The position numbers and the translations under genes were made by a program. Below are positions 7,487-13,711 of a stretch of 14,933 nt of DNA, one piece after another (the first letter of the stretch is position 1; each line of letters starts with the position of its first letter). The stretch is taken from contig JASLHP010000221.1 in assembly GCA_030149625.1 (NCBI GenBank), positions 1 to 14,933 of the forward strand. Direction: 5' to 3'. This DNA comes from Solirubrobacteraceae bacterium (lineage in GTDB: Bacteria; Actinomycetota; Thermoleophilia; Solirubrobacterales; Solirubrobacteraceae). The notes under the pieces were generated by a model. It worked only from the letters and a program-made list of their open reading frames with translations, had not been told where the DNA came from and did not search any database.

Positions 7487-8671
7487 GTGAGCGCGACGAG
7501 CGGACAGCCGCGCCACGTGGGGATAGTCGTCAAACATCGAGCGGGGTGCGCGTCGGAGCGCGGCGCGCGCTGCAACTGCCAGCGGGTCTACCAGGCAGCG
7601 GTATGGAGCGCGCGCGACGCGCGGCGCATCCGCAAGCACTTCGACTCGCTGAGCGACGCCAAGAGCTGGCGCGCCGACAGCTACGGGAAGTTGCGACGGC
7701 GCGAACTGCGGGCACCATCGGCGATGACGTTCGGCGAGGCGGCCACGCTGTGGCTGTTGGGTGTGCGCGCGGGATCGATCAGGACGCGGTCGGGGGACGC
7801 GTACAAGCCGAGCACGATCCGCTCCTACGAGCAGGCGCTCCGCGGTACGTGCGACGGTGGAGGCGGTCTGCTGGCGGAGCTGGGGGCGATCAGGCTTTCG
7901 GCTCTGACGATCGACGATGTGCAGGCATACGCCGACCGCTTGCTGGCGGAAGGCGCCCAGCCGTCGACGATCAGCAATCGGATCATGCCGGTGCGCGTGA
8001 TTTGCCGCTGGCGTCGGCGCGAGGTCGCGGTCAATCCCACGTCCGGGCTGTTGCTGCCGGCCGTCCGCTCCCGGCGCGTTCGCATCGTCTCGCCGGCGGA
8101 AGCAGAACTGCTGCTCGCGGCCCTCGGCGAACGTGACCGGGCGCTCTGGGCGACCGCTTTGTACGCAGGACTGCGCCGCGGCGAGCTGATGGGGTTGCGC
8201 TGGTGCGACGTCGATCTCGCTCGCGGTGTGCTCGAGGTAGCGCAGTCGTGGGACCCGAAGGAGCACCTGATGGTCGCTCCGAAGTCCGCCGCCGGCACCC
8301 GCCGTGTGCCGATCGCCGCGGCTCTGCGCGCATATCTCGAGCCGCTCGGCTTCGAGCAGGATCGCGACGCGGAGCAGCTCGTGTTTGGCGCGGGCAGCAT
8401 GCCGTTCAGCTCCACGACGCTCTACGAACGCTCGCTGCGCGCGTGGCGCAGGGTCGGGCTATGGCCGATCTCGTTGCACGACTGCCGCCACACGTTCGCC
8501 AGCCTGATGATTGCCGCCGGCGTCAACGCCAAGGCGCTCTCGACGTTCATGGGGCACGCGACGATCTCGATCACGCTTGACCGCTACGGGCATCTGATGC
8601 CCGGCGCGGAGGACGCAGCAGCGGCGCTGATGGATGCCTACCTGCACGGCGCGCGCGCCGACTCGCGCTGA
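7487..8671 (+). CDS. Tyrosine recombinase / phage-type integrase
   Basis: 394 aa, a usual length for phage-type tyrosine integrases. It should catalyse site-specific strand exchange through a 3'-phosphotyrosine intermediate. An N-terminal region with C21, C29 and C31 (GCASERGARCNCQ) may be the arm-binding part and could bind metal. The core-binding SAM-like domain spans about 80-185 (TFGEAATLWL, STIRSYEQAL, TISNRIMPVR). The catalytic domain spans about 198-385 and shows the full set: R230 (YAGLRRGEL), K266 (APKSAAGTRR), H331 and R334 (HDCRHTFA), H357 (MGHATIS) and Y367 (DRYGH). No key residue is missing, so it should be active. It stands alone between the exported-protein cluster and the convergent diguanylate cyclase. 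It has its own promoter and flanking repeats, and no excisionase or cargo is visible. Confidence 0.93.
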   Translation: MSATSGQPRHVGIVVKHRAGCASERGARCNCQRVYQAAVWSARDARRIRKHFDSLSDAKSWRADSYGKLRRRELRAPSAMTFGEAATLWLLGVRAGSIRTRSGDAYKPSTIRSYEQALRGTCDGGGGLLAELGAIRLSALTIDDVQAYADRLLAEGAQPSTISNRIMPVRVICRWRRREVAVNPTSGLLLPAVRSRRVRIVSPAEAELLLAALGERDRALWATALYAGLRRGELMGLRWCDVDLARGVLEVAQSWDPKEHLMVAPKSAAGTRRVPIAAALRAYLEPLGFEQDRDAEQLVFGAGSMPFSSTTLYERSLRAWRRVGLWPISLHDCRHTFASLMIAAGVNAKALSTFMGHATISITLDRYGHLMPGAEDAAAALMDAYLHGARADSR

Positions 8672-8779
8672 GACTAGACGACGCCAGCGGCGAGATCCAC
8701 GCGCTAGAGCCTGTCGGGCTGGCCCGCCAGGATCGAATTGGAGCTGGCCTCGCGCTGCTCTCGAGCGCACCGGCCGGCC

Positions 8780-8810
8780 GGTGTCACGCGGCGCGCGCTG
8801 GGGTGACACC
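8780..8810. repeat. Inverted repeat GGTGTCAC/GTGACACC downstream of the integrase
   Basis: A perfect 8-bp inverted repeat (8780-8787 with 8803-8810) has a 15-base GC-rich spacer. It lies between the convergent integrase and diguanylate cyclase genes. It could act as a bidirectional terminator, although no T-run follows. Because its arms are TGTCAC/GTGACA units, it also belongs to the half-site cluster that mirrors the one upstream of the integrase. Confidence 0.65.
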
Positions 8811-8825
8811 TTGGTGACAGTCAGC
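8802..8825 (+). repeat. Right copy of the 24-bp repeat flanking the integrase
   Basis: The pattern is GGTGACA, four bases (CCTT), GGTGACAGTC, one base, GC, in the same orientation as 7376-7399 with 20 of 24 identical. It runs across the stop codon (8821-8823) of the leftward diguanylate cyclase gene. Confidence 0.75.
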
Positions 8826-9894
8826 CGCGACGCGTCTCGGCCCCGACGTCGACGCGCGCATGACGGCGCGAAGCCGAGATCACGATGCGGTCGCGCCCGG
8901 CGCGCTTGGCGTCATACAGCGCGAAGTCGGCGCCCTTCAGCATCGCCTCGATCGTGCTCGGCGTAACCGCGGAGAGGATGCCGGCGCTGAGCCCGACGTG
9001 CGGCAGCCCGTTGTTCGGCGGCCCAATGTTCGGCGGCCCGCCGCGCTTGCCGCTCGCGAGCGCGCCGCGGACGCGCTCGGCGAAGCTCTCGGCGTCGGCA
9101 CCGGTGCAGCCGGGCAGCAGCGCGACGAACTCCTCGCCGCCGATGCGTGCCGTGACGTCGATGTCTCTGGCGTTCGTTGCCAGCAGCTCGCCGATGCGCG
9201 CGAGCACGCGGTCGCCGATTTCATGGCCCCAGTCGTCGTTGATGCGCTTGAAGTGGTCGATGTCGAACATCACGACCGCGATCGGTTGACCGTCGCGCCT
9301 TGCGTGTGCGAGCGCCAACGCGGAGCGCTCCTCGAAGCCGCGTCTGTTCAACAGGCCCGTGAGCGGGTCGGTTCGCGCTTCCTTGGCGAGCTGCATCAGC
9401 AGCAGGTCGTTGCGGCGCAAGAGCGTCAGAAGCACGACGGCGACGACCGACACCGAGACCATCACGTCGAGCCAGCGGCCCGGGTAGCTGCTCGCGGCAG
9501 GCAGCAGCAGCAGCGTGATCGCGTGTGCCACGCCGACGCAAGCAATGATCGCGATCGCGCCGCGGCGGCCGAAGAAGCAGGTGGTCCAGAGCACCGGCCA
9601 GACATAGAGGATGGCGCCGTCGCCGGCAGCGGGCGTCGTTGTCAGCGCGTACGCGATCGTCGCGACGCCGATCGGCCCGAGCGTCGCAAGTCCCCAGCGC
9701 GGCAGGCGTGGCCCGACGGCGATGAGCAGCACGGTCGTCGCGATCGCGACGAGCACCGGCGCGATCGCGAAGCTGGGATCGCCTGGAAGCAAGCCCTCGA
9801 TCGAGCCGTCGAACGCCGCCCCGCCGTACATCGCGGCGGCGGTGTAGGCCATCAGCTTCCGGTTGAAGCGGAGCTTGTCGAACGAGGGGCCCAT
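8821..9894 (-). CDS. Membrane-bound diguanylate cyclase (GGDEF domain)
   Basis: 357 aa from the ATG at 9894. The frame extends 81 codons further upstream into the divergent acyltransferase gene, and that stretch has no domain character, so it is excluded. AGGGGT directly before this ATG is a poor ribosome site, so the start is moderately sure. About six TM segments (14-28, 42-60, 67-84, 92-108, 112-132, 141-160) form an unclassified membrane sensor. A GGDEF domain (172-340) follows: TDPLTGLLNRRGF, FDIDHFKRINDDWGHEIGD, then active-site G252-GEEF. R243-x2-D246 lies exactly five residues before GGEEF, the inhibitory I-site spacing, so c-di-GMP product inhibition is likely. It makes c-di-GMP from two GTP. 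A 15-base tandem duplication adds GPPN repeats at 286-296. There is no EAL domain. The 3' end overlaps the right integrase repeat. Confidence 0.9.
   Translation of the reverse strand: MGPSFDKLRFNRKLMAYTAAAMYGGAAFDGSIEGLLPGDPSFAIAPVLVAIATTVLLIAVGPRLPRWGLATLGPIGVATIAYALTTTPAAGDGAILYVWPVLWTTCFFGRRGAIAIIACVGVAHAITLLLLPAASSYPGRWLDVMVSVSVVAVVLLTLLRRNDLLLMQLAKEARTDPLTGLLNRRGFEERSALALAHARRDGQPIAVVMFDIDHFKRINDDWGHEIGDRVLARIGELLATNARDIDVTARIGGEEFVALLPGCTGADAESFAERVRGALASGKRGGPPNIGPPNNGLPHVGLSAGILSAVTPSTIEAMLKGADFALYDAKRAGRDRIVISASRRHARVDVGAETRRG
9012..9039. repeat. 15-bp-period tandem duplication inside the diguanylate cyclase gene
   Basis: TGTTCGGCGGCCC occurs at 9012-9024 and 9027-9039. On the coding strand it encodes a repeated GPPN unit after the active-site motif. 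It keeps frame and probably lengthens a surface loop of the GGDEF domain. Confidence 0.75.
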
Positions 9895-10027
9895 ACCCCT
9901 GATATCGGCTCGCGGACGCTCAGACGCGAGTCTCGATCGTCGGCGGTGGCCTGTCCGCGCCGCCGGGCACGAGTCCGCGCCGCGCGCGGCACTGTAACGG
10001 CGCCATCGCGAGCGGTGTATCTGAGAC

Positions 10028-10810
10028 ATGCCCGAGATCGTCGCCAAGCAGGACGCCGTCGAGCCCGAGACGCTCGACGCAGCACCGTCGACGGACCTCG
10101 GCGCCTTTCGCGAGCGTTCGCTCGAGCGCGGCGTCAATCCCGTGATCTACTGGATCGTGCGCGCGCTGTTCGTGCCGTTCTTCCTCGTTTACCTCCGCCT
10201 GCAGCGCGTCGGTCGCGAGCACCTGCCGCGCAGCGGACCGCTGCTGCTGGCCGCCAACCACCGCAGCTTCCTGGACCCGTTCGTGATCGGCACGCTCGTG
10301 CGCCGGCCCGTCTACTACATGGCCAAGCGAGAGCTGTTCGAAAAGCGCTGGCAGGCGTGGCTGCTCAACGCCCTCGGCGCGTTTCCCGTGGATCGCGGCG
10401 CCGGTGACGGCGACGCGATGCGGACGGCACGCGCGATCTTGGCGCGCGGCGACTGCGTCGTGGTGTTCCCGGAGGGCACGCGTGTGCGCCGCGGGCCGCT
10501 CGGAGATCCGCGACGCGGCATCGGGCGTCTCGCCCTGGAAACAGGCGCGCCCGTGGCCCCGGTGGCGGTGATCGGCAGCGACGCGGTGCGCCGCGGCTGG
10601 CGCATACGCCCGCGCAAGGTGCGACTCCGTGTCGGGCGTCCGCTGCGCTATCCGACCGTCGAGCGCTGCTCGCCGGCGCTCGCGGGGGCCGTGACCGAGC
10701 GGATCTGGGCGTGCATCAGCCTGCAGTGGGAATGGCTGGGCGGCGCCGCGGTCGCGGACCCGGTGCTCTGCGACGGACCCGTCAAGCGCGAGATATCTCG
10801 CGCCGCGTGA
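10028..10810 (+). CDS. 1-acyl-sn-glycerol-3-phosphate acyltransferase family protein (PlsC-like)
   Basis: 260 aa. The family transfers an acyl group from acyl-ACP or acyl-CoA to lysophosphatidic acid at the cytoplasmic membrane face during phospholipid synthesis. The hallmark blocks are present: NHRSFLD (H78-x4-D83, catalytic), GAFPVDRG (117-124), FPEGTR (147-152, substrate phosphate binding) and APVAPVAV (174-181). A hydrophobic stretch at 38-57 (NPVIYWIVRALFVPFFLVYL) probably anchors it. The first 35 residues are an acidic, poorly conserved extension, and the last ~30 residues match nothing recognised. The gene is divergent from the diguanylate cyclase (133-base gap) and 42 bases ahead of the sigma factor. 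There is no strong ribosome site before the ATG. Substrate specificity cannot be read from sequence, and the family also includes glycolipid acyltransferases. Confidence 0.88.
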   Translation: MPEIVAKQDAVEPETLDAAPSTDLGAFRERSLERGVNPVIYWIVRALFVPFFLVYLRLQRVGREHLPRSGPLLLAANHRSFLDPFVIGTLVRRPVYYMAKRELFEKRWQAWLLNALGAFPVDRGAGDGDAMRTARAILARGDCVVVFPEGTRVRRGPLGDPRRGIGRLALETGAPVAPVAVIGSDAVRRGWRIRPRKVRLRVGRPLRYPTVERCSPALAGAVTERIWACISLQWEWLGGAAVADPVLCDGPVKREISRAA

Positions 10811-10839
10811 GCAGCCGGAGCTCGAGTCGGGCGCGGGGG

Positions 10840-10845
10840 TAGGGT
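10840..10845 (+). promoter_or_regulatory. -10 box TAGGGT for the sigma factor, likely leaderless
   Basis: TAGGGT fits the actinobacterial TANNNT -10 pattern and ends seven bases before the GTG at 10853. The transcript would therefore start at or next to the start codon. No -35 box is clear. The motif is short and could occur by chance. Confidence 0.4.
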
Positions 10846-10852
10846 GCAATGA

Positions 10853-11386
10853 GTGAGCGAGCAAGCCAGCCAAAAGCCCAAGGCGCAGCTCGACGCGGAG
10901 TTCGCCGATCTCTACCGGGCGCACCTGCGCGACGTCTACAGCTACGCGTACTACCGCATCGGCGATCACCACGACGCGGAGGACCTGACCGAGCAGACTT
11001 TTCTGCAGGCGTACCGTCATTTCGAGCGCGCGCAGCGCGAATCGGACGGGCGCCCGTTGCGCCCGTGGCTGATCCGCATCGCGCACAATCTCGCCGCCAA
11101 CCTCTACCGCGACCGTTCGCGCAAGCCGGTCTCGCCGATCGAGGATACGACGACGCTGACCGCGATGCACACGACCGAGCAGCTGGTCGAGGGGCGAGAC
11201 GAGTTGAGCCGCGTGCTCGACGGAGTGCAGAAGCTCCCCGACGATCGGCGCGAGGCGCTGATCATGCGCTTTGCCCTGGGCATGGACAATCGCGAGATCG
11301 CACGCGCGCTCGGTCGCTCAGACGGCGCAACCAAGGTGCTGATCCACCGCGCGATCAAGCAGCTCGAGGAGCTCGTGCATGACTGA
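10853..11386 (+). CDS. ECF-type RNA polymerase sigma factor (sigma-70 family)
   Basis: 177 aa from a GTG start, a normal ECF length with only sigma-2 and sigma-4 regions. Sigma-2 covers about 17-90 (FADLYRAHLRDVYSYAYYRIGDHHDAEDLTEQTFLQAYRHF, core RNA polymerase binding; PWLIRIAHNLAANLYRDRSR, -10 recognition). Sigma-4 covers about 118-173, with KLPDDRREALIMRFALGMDNREIARALGRS and the recognition helix DGATKVLIHRAIKQL, which contacts the -35 region. The linker (91-117) is Thr-rich. There is no C-terminal extension, so control is probably by a partner protein. The following gene starts inside its last codons, which suggests co-translation with a cognate regulator. The regulon cannot be inferred, and the gene's own -10 box (TAGGGT) does not reveal autoregulation. 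Confidence 0.92.
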   Translation: MSEQASQKPKAQLDAEFADLYRAHLRDVYSYAYYRIGDHHDAEDLTEQTFLQAYRHFERAQRESDGRPLRPWLIRIAHNLAANLYRDRSRKPVSPIEDTTTLTAMHTTEQLVEGRDELSRVLDGVQKLPDDRREALIMRFALGMDNREIARALGRSDGATKVLIHRAIKQLEELVHD

Positions 11387-11729
11387 GGCCACCTCCAACT
11401 TCGAGGGGCTGCTGCGCGAAGCGCTCGCGCCGGTCGAGCCACCCGCCGACCTGGCCGAGCGCTTGGAGAGCACGCTGACGAGCATCACCGAGATGGCCGC
11501 CGACGAGCTCGAGGCGTGGGAGCTGTCCGCGATGCGCGATCCACGCAACTGGGTGCGCCCGGCGGCCGCGCTGGTGCTCGGCACCGGCGCTGGCACGGCG
11601 TTGGTGTTGCTGCGCGCGCGCCGACGCGCGCACGGATCCACGGCCGGCCTCGAGAACGTACGCGAAGCGGCTGAGCACGCGCTCGGAGGCCTCGGGCGCG
11701 AGGCGCGCAAGCTGCTCGGCGAGCGCTGA
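11379..11729 (+). CDS. Small single-TM protein, possible anti-sigma factor
   Basis: 116 aa. The ATG lies eight bases inside the end of the sigma factor gene, with GAGGAG about seven bases ahead, so the two are co-transcribed and probably translationally coupled. Residues 1-58 are acidic and helical (FEGLLREALAPVEPPADLAERLESTL, DELEAWELSAM). Residues 60-79 form one TM helix (RPAAALVLGTGAGTALVLLRA), followed by RRRAH and an amphipathic helix (90-116, ENVREAAEHALGGLGREARKLL). Genes placed this way after ECF sigma factors commonly encode anti-sigma factors. However, there is no HxxxCxxC zinc motif and no cysteine at all, so it is not a classical ZAS protein. Membrane orientation is ambiguous because both flanks are basic. 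The anti-sigma role is inferred from context only. Confidence 0.75.
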   Translation: MTEATSNFEGLLREALAPVEPPADLAERLESTLTSITEMAADELEAWELSAMRDPRNWVRPAAALVLGTGAGTALVLLRARRRAHGSTAGLENVREAAEHALGGLGREARKLLGER

Positions 11730-11765
11730 GCGCGCGGGACGGGCGGCGCCGGCGTGTGCCGGCAC

Positions 11766-11795
11766 TCGACCGTGGCGCGATCGACCGTGGCGCGA
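11766..11795 (+). repeat. Two perfect tandem copies of a 15-bp unit ahead of the rhomboid gene
   Basis: TCGACCGTGGCGCGA occurs twice head to tail (11766-11780, 11781-11795), followed by a degenerate third start TCGGCCGT. It lies in the 98-base gap before the rhomboid gene, just upstream of the -10-like TAGGCT. It could be an operator pair or a replication-slippage duplication. Confidence 0.85.
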
Positions 11796-11808
11796 TCGGC
11801 CGTCGAGA

Positions 11809-11814
11809 TAGGCT
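11809..11814 (+). promoter_or_regulatory. -10 box TAGGCT for the rhomboid gene
   Basis: TAGGCT (TANNNT type) ends 13 bases before the ATG at 11828, giving a predicted leader of only about six bases and no ribosome site. The tandem 15-bp units sit where upstream promoter elements would be. Confidence 0.35.
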
Positions 11815-11827
11815 CTGGGCTGCGGAC

Positions 11828-12652
11828 ATGGCCACCTGCTATCGCCATCCCTCACGCGAGACGGGGGTCTCCTGCTCCAACTGCGGGCGTCCGATCTGCC
11901 CCGACTGCATGACCACGACGCCGGTGGGCATGCGCTGCCCGGAGTGTGCCAGCCAGCGCACGAAGGTCGTGCGCATGCGCGAGCTCGCCAAGGTCCCGCG
12001 CGTCACCTATGCGCTGATCGCGATCAACGTGCTCGTGTTCCTGACCGAGCAGGGACAGTTCACGGTGTTCGGTTCGAGCATCTACGGCAAGGTCATCGAC
12101 GAAGGCTTCCTCGCGCGTGCGACGATCGCCGCCGGTCACAGCCAGTATTGGCGCCTGCTCACGAGTGCTTTCCTGCACGAGAACCTCGTCCACATCGGCT
12201 TCAACATGTATCTGCTGTATGTCCTCGGGCTGATGCTCGAGCCGGCGATCGGCTCGGTGCGCTTCGCCGCGATCTACTTCACGGCGCTGCTCGCCGGCTC
12301 GTTCGGCGTCGTGTTCGCGACCGCCGATGCGAGCCTCGGAGCCTCGGGCGCGATCTTCGGGCTGATGGGGGCCGCGGTCGTCGAGCTGCGTGCACGAGGG
12401 TTGAGCGTGCAGCAGTCGGGCATCGGCGGGCTGATCGTGATCAACCTGATCCTCAGCTTCACGCTCGCCAACATCTCCATCGGTGCGCACATCGGCGGAC
12501 TGGCCGGCGGCTTCCTGGCGGGCCTCGCGATCCGCACCGCCGACGATCGGCGGATCCCCGCGCTGGGGTTCATCGCCTGCGCCGCGCTGGCGGCGGCGGC
12601 GGTGTTCGCGGCGATCGCCGTCTCCGGCGCCTCGGGCAGCGGCATCGCCTGA
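11828..12652 (+). CDS. Rhomboid-family intramembrane serine protease with N-terminal zinc-ribbon-like domain
   Basis: 274 aa from the ATG at 11828. The frame runs 24 codons further upstream through the tandem repeats, and that part looks non-coding. Residues 1-42 form a cysteine-rich domain: C4, H7, C16-x2-C19, C24-x2-C27, C37-x2-C40 (CYRHP, CSNCGRPICPDC, RCPEC), likely binding two zinc ions. About six or seven TM helices follow from residue 58. Rhomboid hallmarks are present: HENLVHIGFNMYLL with H122-x3-N126 (oxyanion region), nucleophile S173 in GASGAIFG, and H221 in IGAHIGGLAGG. The Ser-His dyad is complete, so active cleavage of TM substrates within the membrane is expected. The substrate is unknown. 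It lies 98 bases after the sigma factor/TM protein pair. Rhomboids and other intramembrane proteases can release anti-sigma factors, but a link here is speculation. Confidence 0.93.
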   Translation: MATCYRHPSRETGVSCSNCGRPICPDCMTTTPVGMRCPECASQRTKVVRMRELAKVPRVTYALIAINVLVFLTEQGQFTVFGSSIYGKVIDEGFLARATIAAGHSQYWRLLTSAFLHENLVHIGFNMYLLYVLGLMLEPAIGSVRFAAIYFTALLAGSFGVVFATADASLGASGAIFGLMGAAVVELRARGLSVQQSGIGGLIVINLILSFTLANISIGAHIGGLAGGFLAGLAIRTADDRRIPALGFIACAALAAAAVFAAIAVSGASGSGIA

Positions 12653-12762
12653 GCCGGCACGAGCTTCGAGAGCACGGATCACGTTCACCGGCTGTACACG
12701 AGTTGGTTACGACTCGTAAACGCGATCGTGCGACGACGGCGCTTAGGGTCCGCGACAGGTGA

Positions 12763-12778
12763 GCTCGCGGCCGCGAGC
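12763..12778. repeat. Perfect 16-bp palindrome GCTCGCGGCCGCGAGC between convergent genes
   Basis: It can form a hairpin of six GC-rich pairs with a GGCC loop. It sits between the converging ends of the rhomboid and BtuF-like genes, where a bidirectional terminator is expected, but no T-run follows on either strand. A weaker stem ACGAGT/ACTCGT lies at 12698-12717. Confidence 0.5.
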
Positions 12779-12791
12779 CACTAACTCTCGG

Positions 12792-12822
12792 CCGGCTAAC
12801 GCGCTGCCCACCGGCTAACGCG
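12792..12822. repeat. Direct repeat CCGGCTAACGCG, two copies at a 19-bp period
   Basis: Perfect 12-bp copies lie at 12792-12803 and 12811-12822, and a related CTAAC lies at 12781-12785. The right copy covers the TAG stop codon (12815-12817) of the BtuF-like gene. The function is unknown. It may be a duplication or a binding site. Confidence 0.7.
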
Positions 12823-13705
12823 TCGGCGGCCGGGCGCCTGAGCCGGCGCGGGGGACGAGCTGCGGATGCAGCACGTGTGCGAGCAGCTCCAAGCCGTCGA
12901 TCAGCCGTGGGCCGGGTCGGGAGAAGTATGCGGAGGCGTTGACCGCGACGATCCGCTGCGCGCCGACGCCGTCGAGCTCGTGCGCGTATGCGGCGGCCTC
13001 GGCGTGCGCGCGCTGATCGTCGTAGCCGCACGGCATCACCACGAGCACCTCGGGCCGCGCCGCGGCCAGCTCCTCCCACGATACGACCCGTGAGTCTCGA
13101 CCGGCGTGGCCGAGCACGTCCTCGCCACCCGCGAGCTCGATCAGCTGCGGAGTCCAGTGCCCGGCGACGTACACCGGGTCGAGCCACTCGAGCGCCGCCA
13201 CTCGTGGGCGTGCCTGTCCGCGCACGGCGAGCTCGATGCGTTCGACGCGAGCGGTTATGTCGGCGACGAGCGCCGCGCCCGCGTCGCCTCTGTCGGTCGC
13301 ACGCGCGATCGTGTGCGCGTCCTCGAGCGTCTGCTCGAGCGACTTCGGGTCGAGCGCGACGACGACGGGCGCCGACGGAAGCGTCTTTGCGAGCTCGGCG
13401 ACCTCCTCGTAGGAGACGCAGCAGACGGGGCACAAGGCCTGCGTGACGATCAGCTCTGGAGCGAGCGCCGCGAGCAGCTCGCGGTCGAGCTCGTAGATGG
13501 CCTCGCCCGCGAGCGTGCGCTCGCGCACCGCCGCGTCGATCTCGCCGGCGTCGAGACCGCCGGGCAGCACGTCGCGGGTGACCTGCTGCACGCTCTGCGC
13601 CGCGAGCGGGTAATCGCACTCGTGTGTGACGCCGACGACGTCGGACTCCAGGCCGAGGGCGAACAGCAGCTCGGTGGCGTGGGGCACGAGGCTGACGATC
13701 CTCAT
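12815..13705 (-). CDS. Cytoplasmic BtuF-like (cobalamin/Fe-siderophore-type) substrate-binding-fold protein
   Basis: 296 aa. The start MRIVSLVPHATELLFALGL is the first strand and helix of the periplasmic-binding-protein fold seen in BtuF and FhuD-type proteins (COG0614), but no signal peptide or lipobox precedes it. Further family marks are HECDYP (28-33), LAPELIVTQALCPVCCVSYEEV with C92, C95 and C96, an ALEWLDPVYVAGHWTPQLIELAGG stretch linking the lobes, and VVMPCGYD. Family members usually deliver B12 or ferric chelates to BtuCD-type ABC importers. No importer genes lie nearby, and without a signal peptide this copy should be cytosolic. The ligand is therefore unknown and B12 is only an analogy. 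The clustered cysteines suggest metal or corrinoid contact. The gene is divergent from the carbinolamine dehydratase, 56 bases away. Confidence 0.85.
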   Translation of the reverse strand: MRIVSLVPHATELLFALGLESDVVGVTHECDYPLAAQSVQQVTRDVLPGGLDAGEIDAAVRERTLAGEAIYELDRELLAALAPELIVTQALCPVCCVSYEEVAELAKTLPSAPVVVALDPKSLEQTLEDAHTIARATDRGDAGAALVADITARVERIELAVRGQARPRVAALEWLDPVYVAGHWTPQLIELAGGEDVLGHAGRDSRVVSWEELAAARPEVLVVMPCGYDDQRAHAEAAAYAHELDGVGAQRIVAVNASAYFSRPGPRLIDGLELLAHVLHPQLVPRAGSGARPPTR

Positions 13706-13711
13706 GGGCAG

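Larger units (their letters stand above)
7376..8825 (+). mobile_element. Putative minimal integrase-only element or remnant
   Basis: A single tyrosine recombinase gene lies between two 24-bp imperfect direct repeats whose starts are 1426 bp apart. No excisionase, replication or cargo gene lies between them. The right repeat overlaps the stop codon of the diguanylate cyclase gene, in keeping with the habit of site-specific integrases of targeting gene 3' ends. The repeats could instead be binding sites that travel with the gene, so the boundaries are tentative. Confidence 0.35.

Noticed and set aside
8700..8760. tRNA-like T-loop sequence (TTCGATC on the minus strand) near the integrase, considered as a tRNA attachment-site remnant
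   Set aside because: The five-base arms flanking the loop do not pair properly (about 3 of 5), and no anticodon or D arm could be found.
8860..10407. 515-codon plus-strand frame across the diguanylate cyclase and acyltransferase genes
   Set aside because: It runs antisense to the GGDEF protein and out of frame through the acyltransferase, both of which have catalytic motifs. Its Arg/Asp/Gln-rich composition is typical of GC-rich shadow frames.
9920..11170. 416-codon minus-strand frame opposite the acyltransferase and sigma factor
   Set aside because: It is antisense to two genes with clear family motifs, its own protein has low-complexity shadow composition, and no start site is supported.
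10849..11382. 177-codon frame overlapping the sigma factor, beginning MSERASQ
   Set aside because: It is the +1 shadow of the sigma factor. Only the frame starting with the GTG at 10853 contains sigma-2 and sigma-4 regions.
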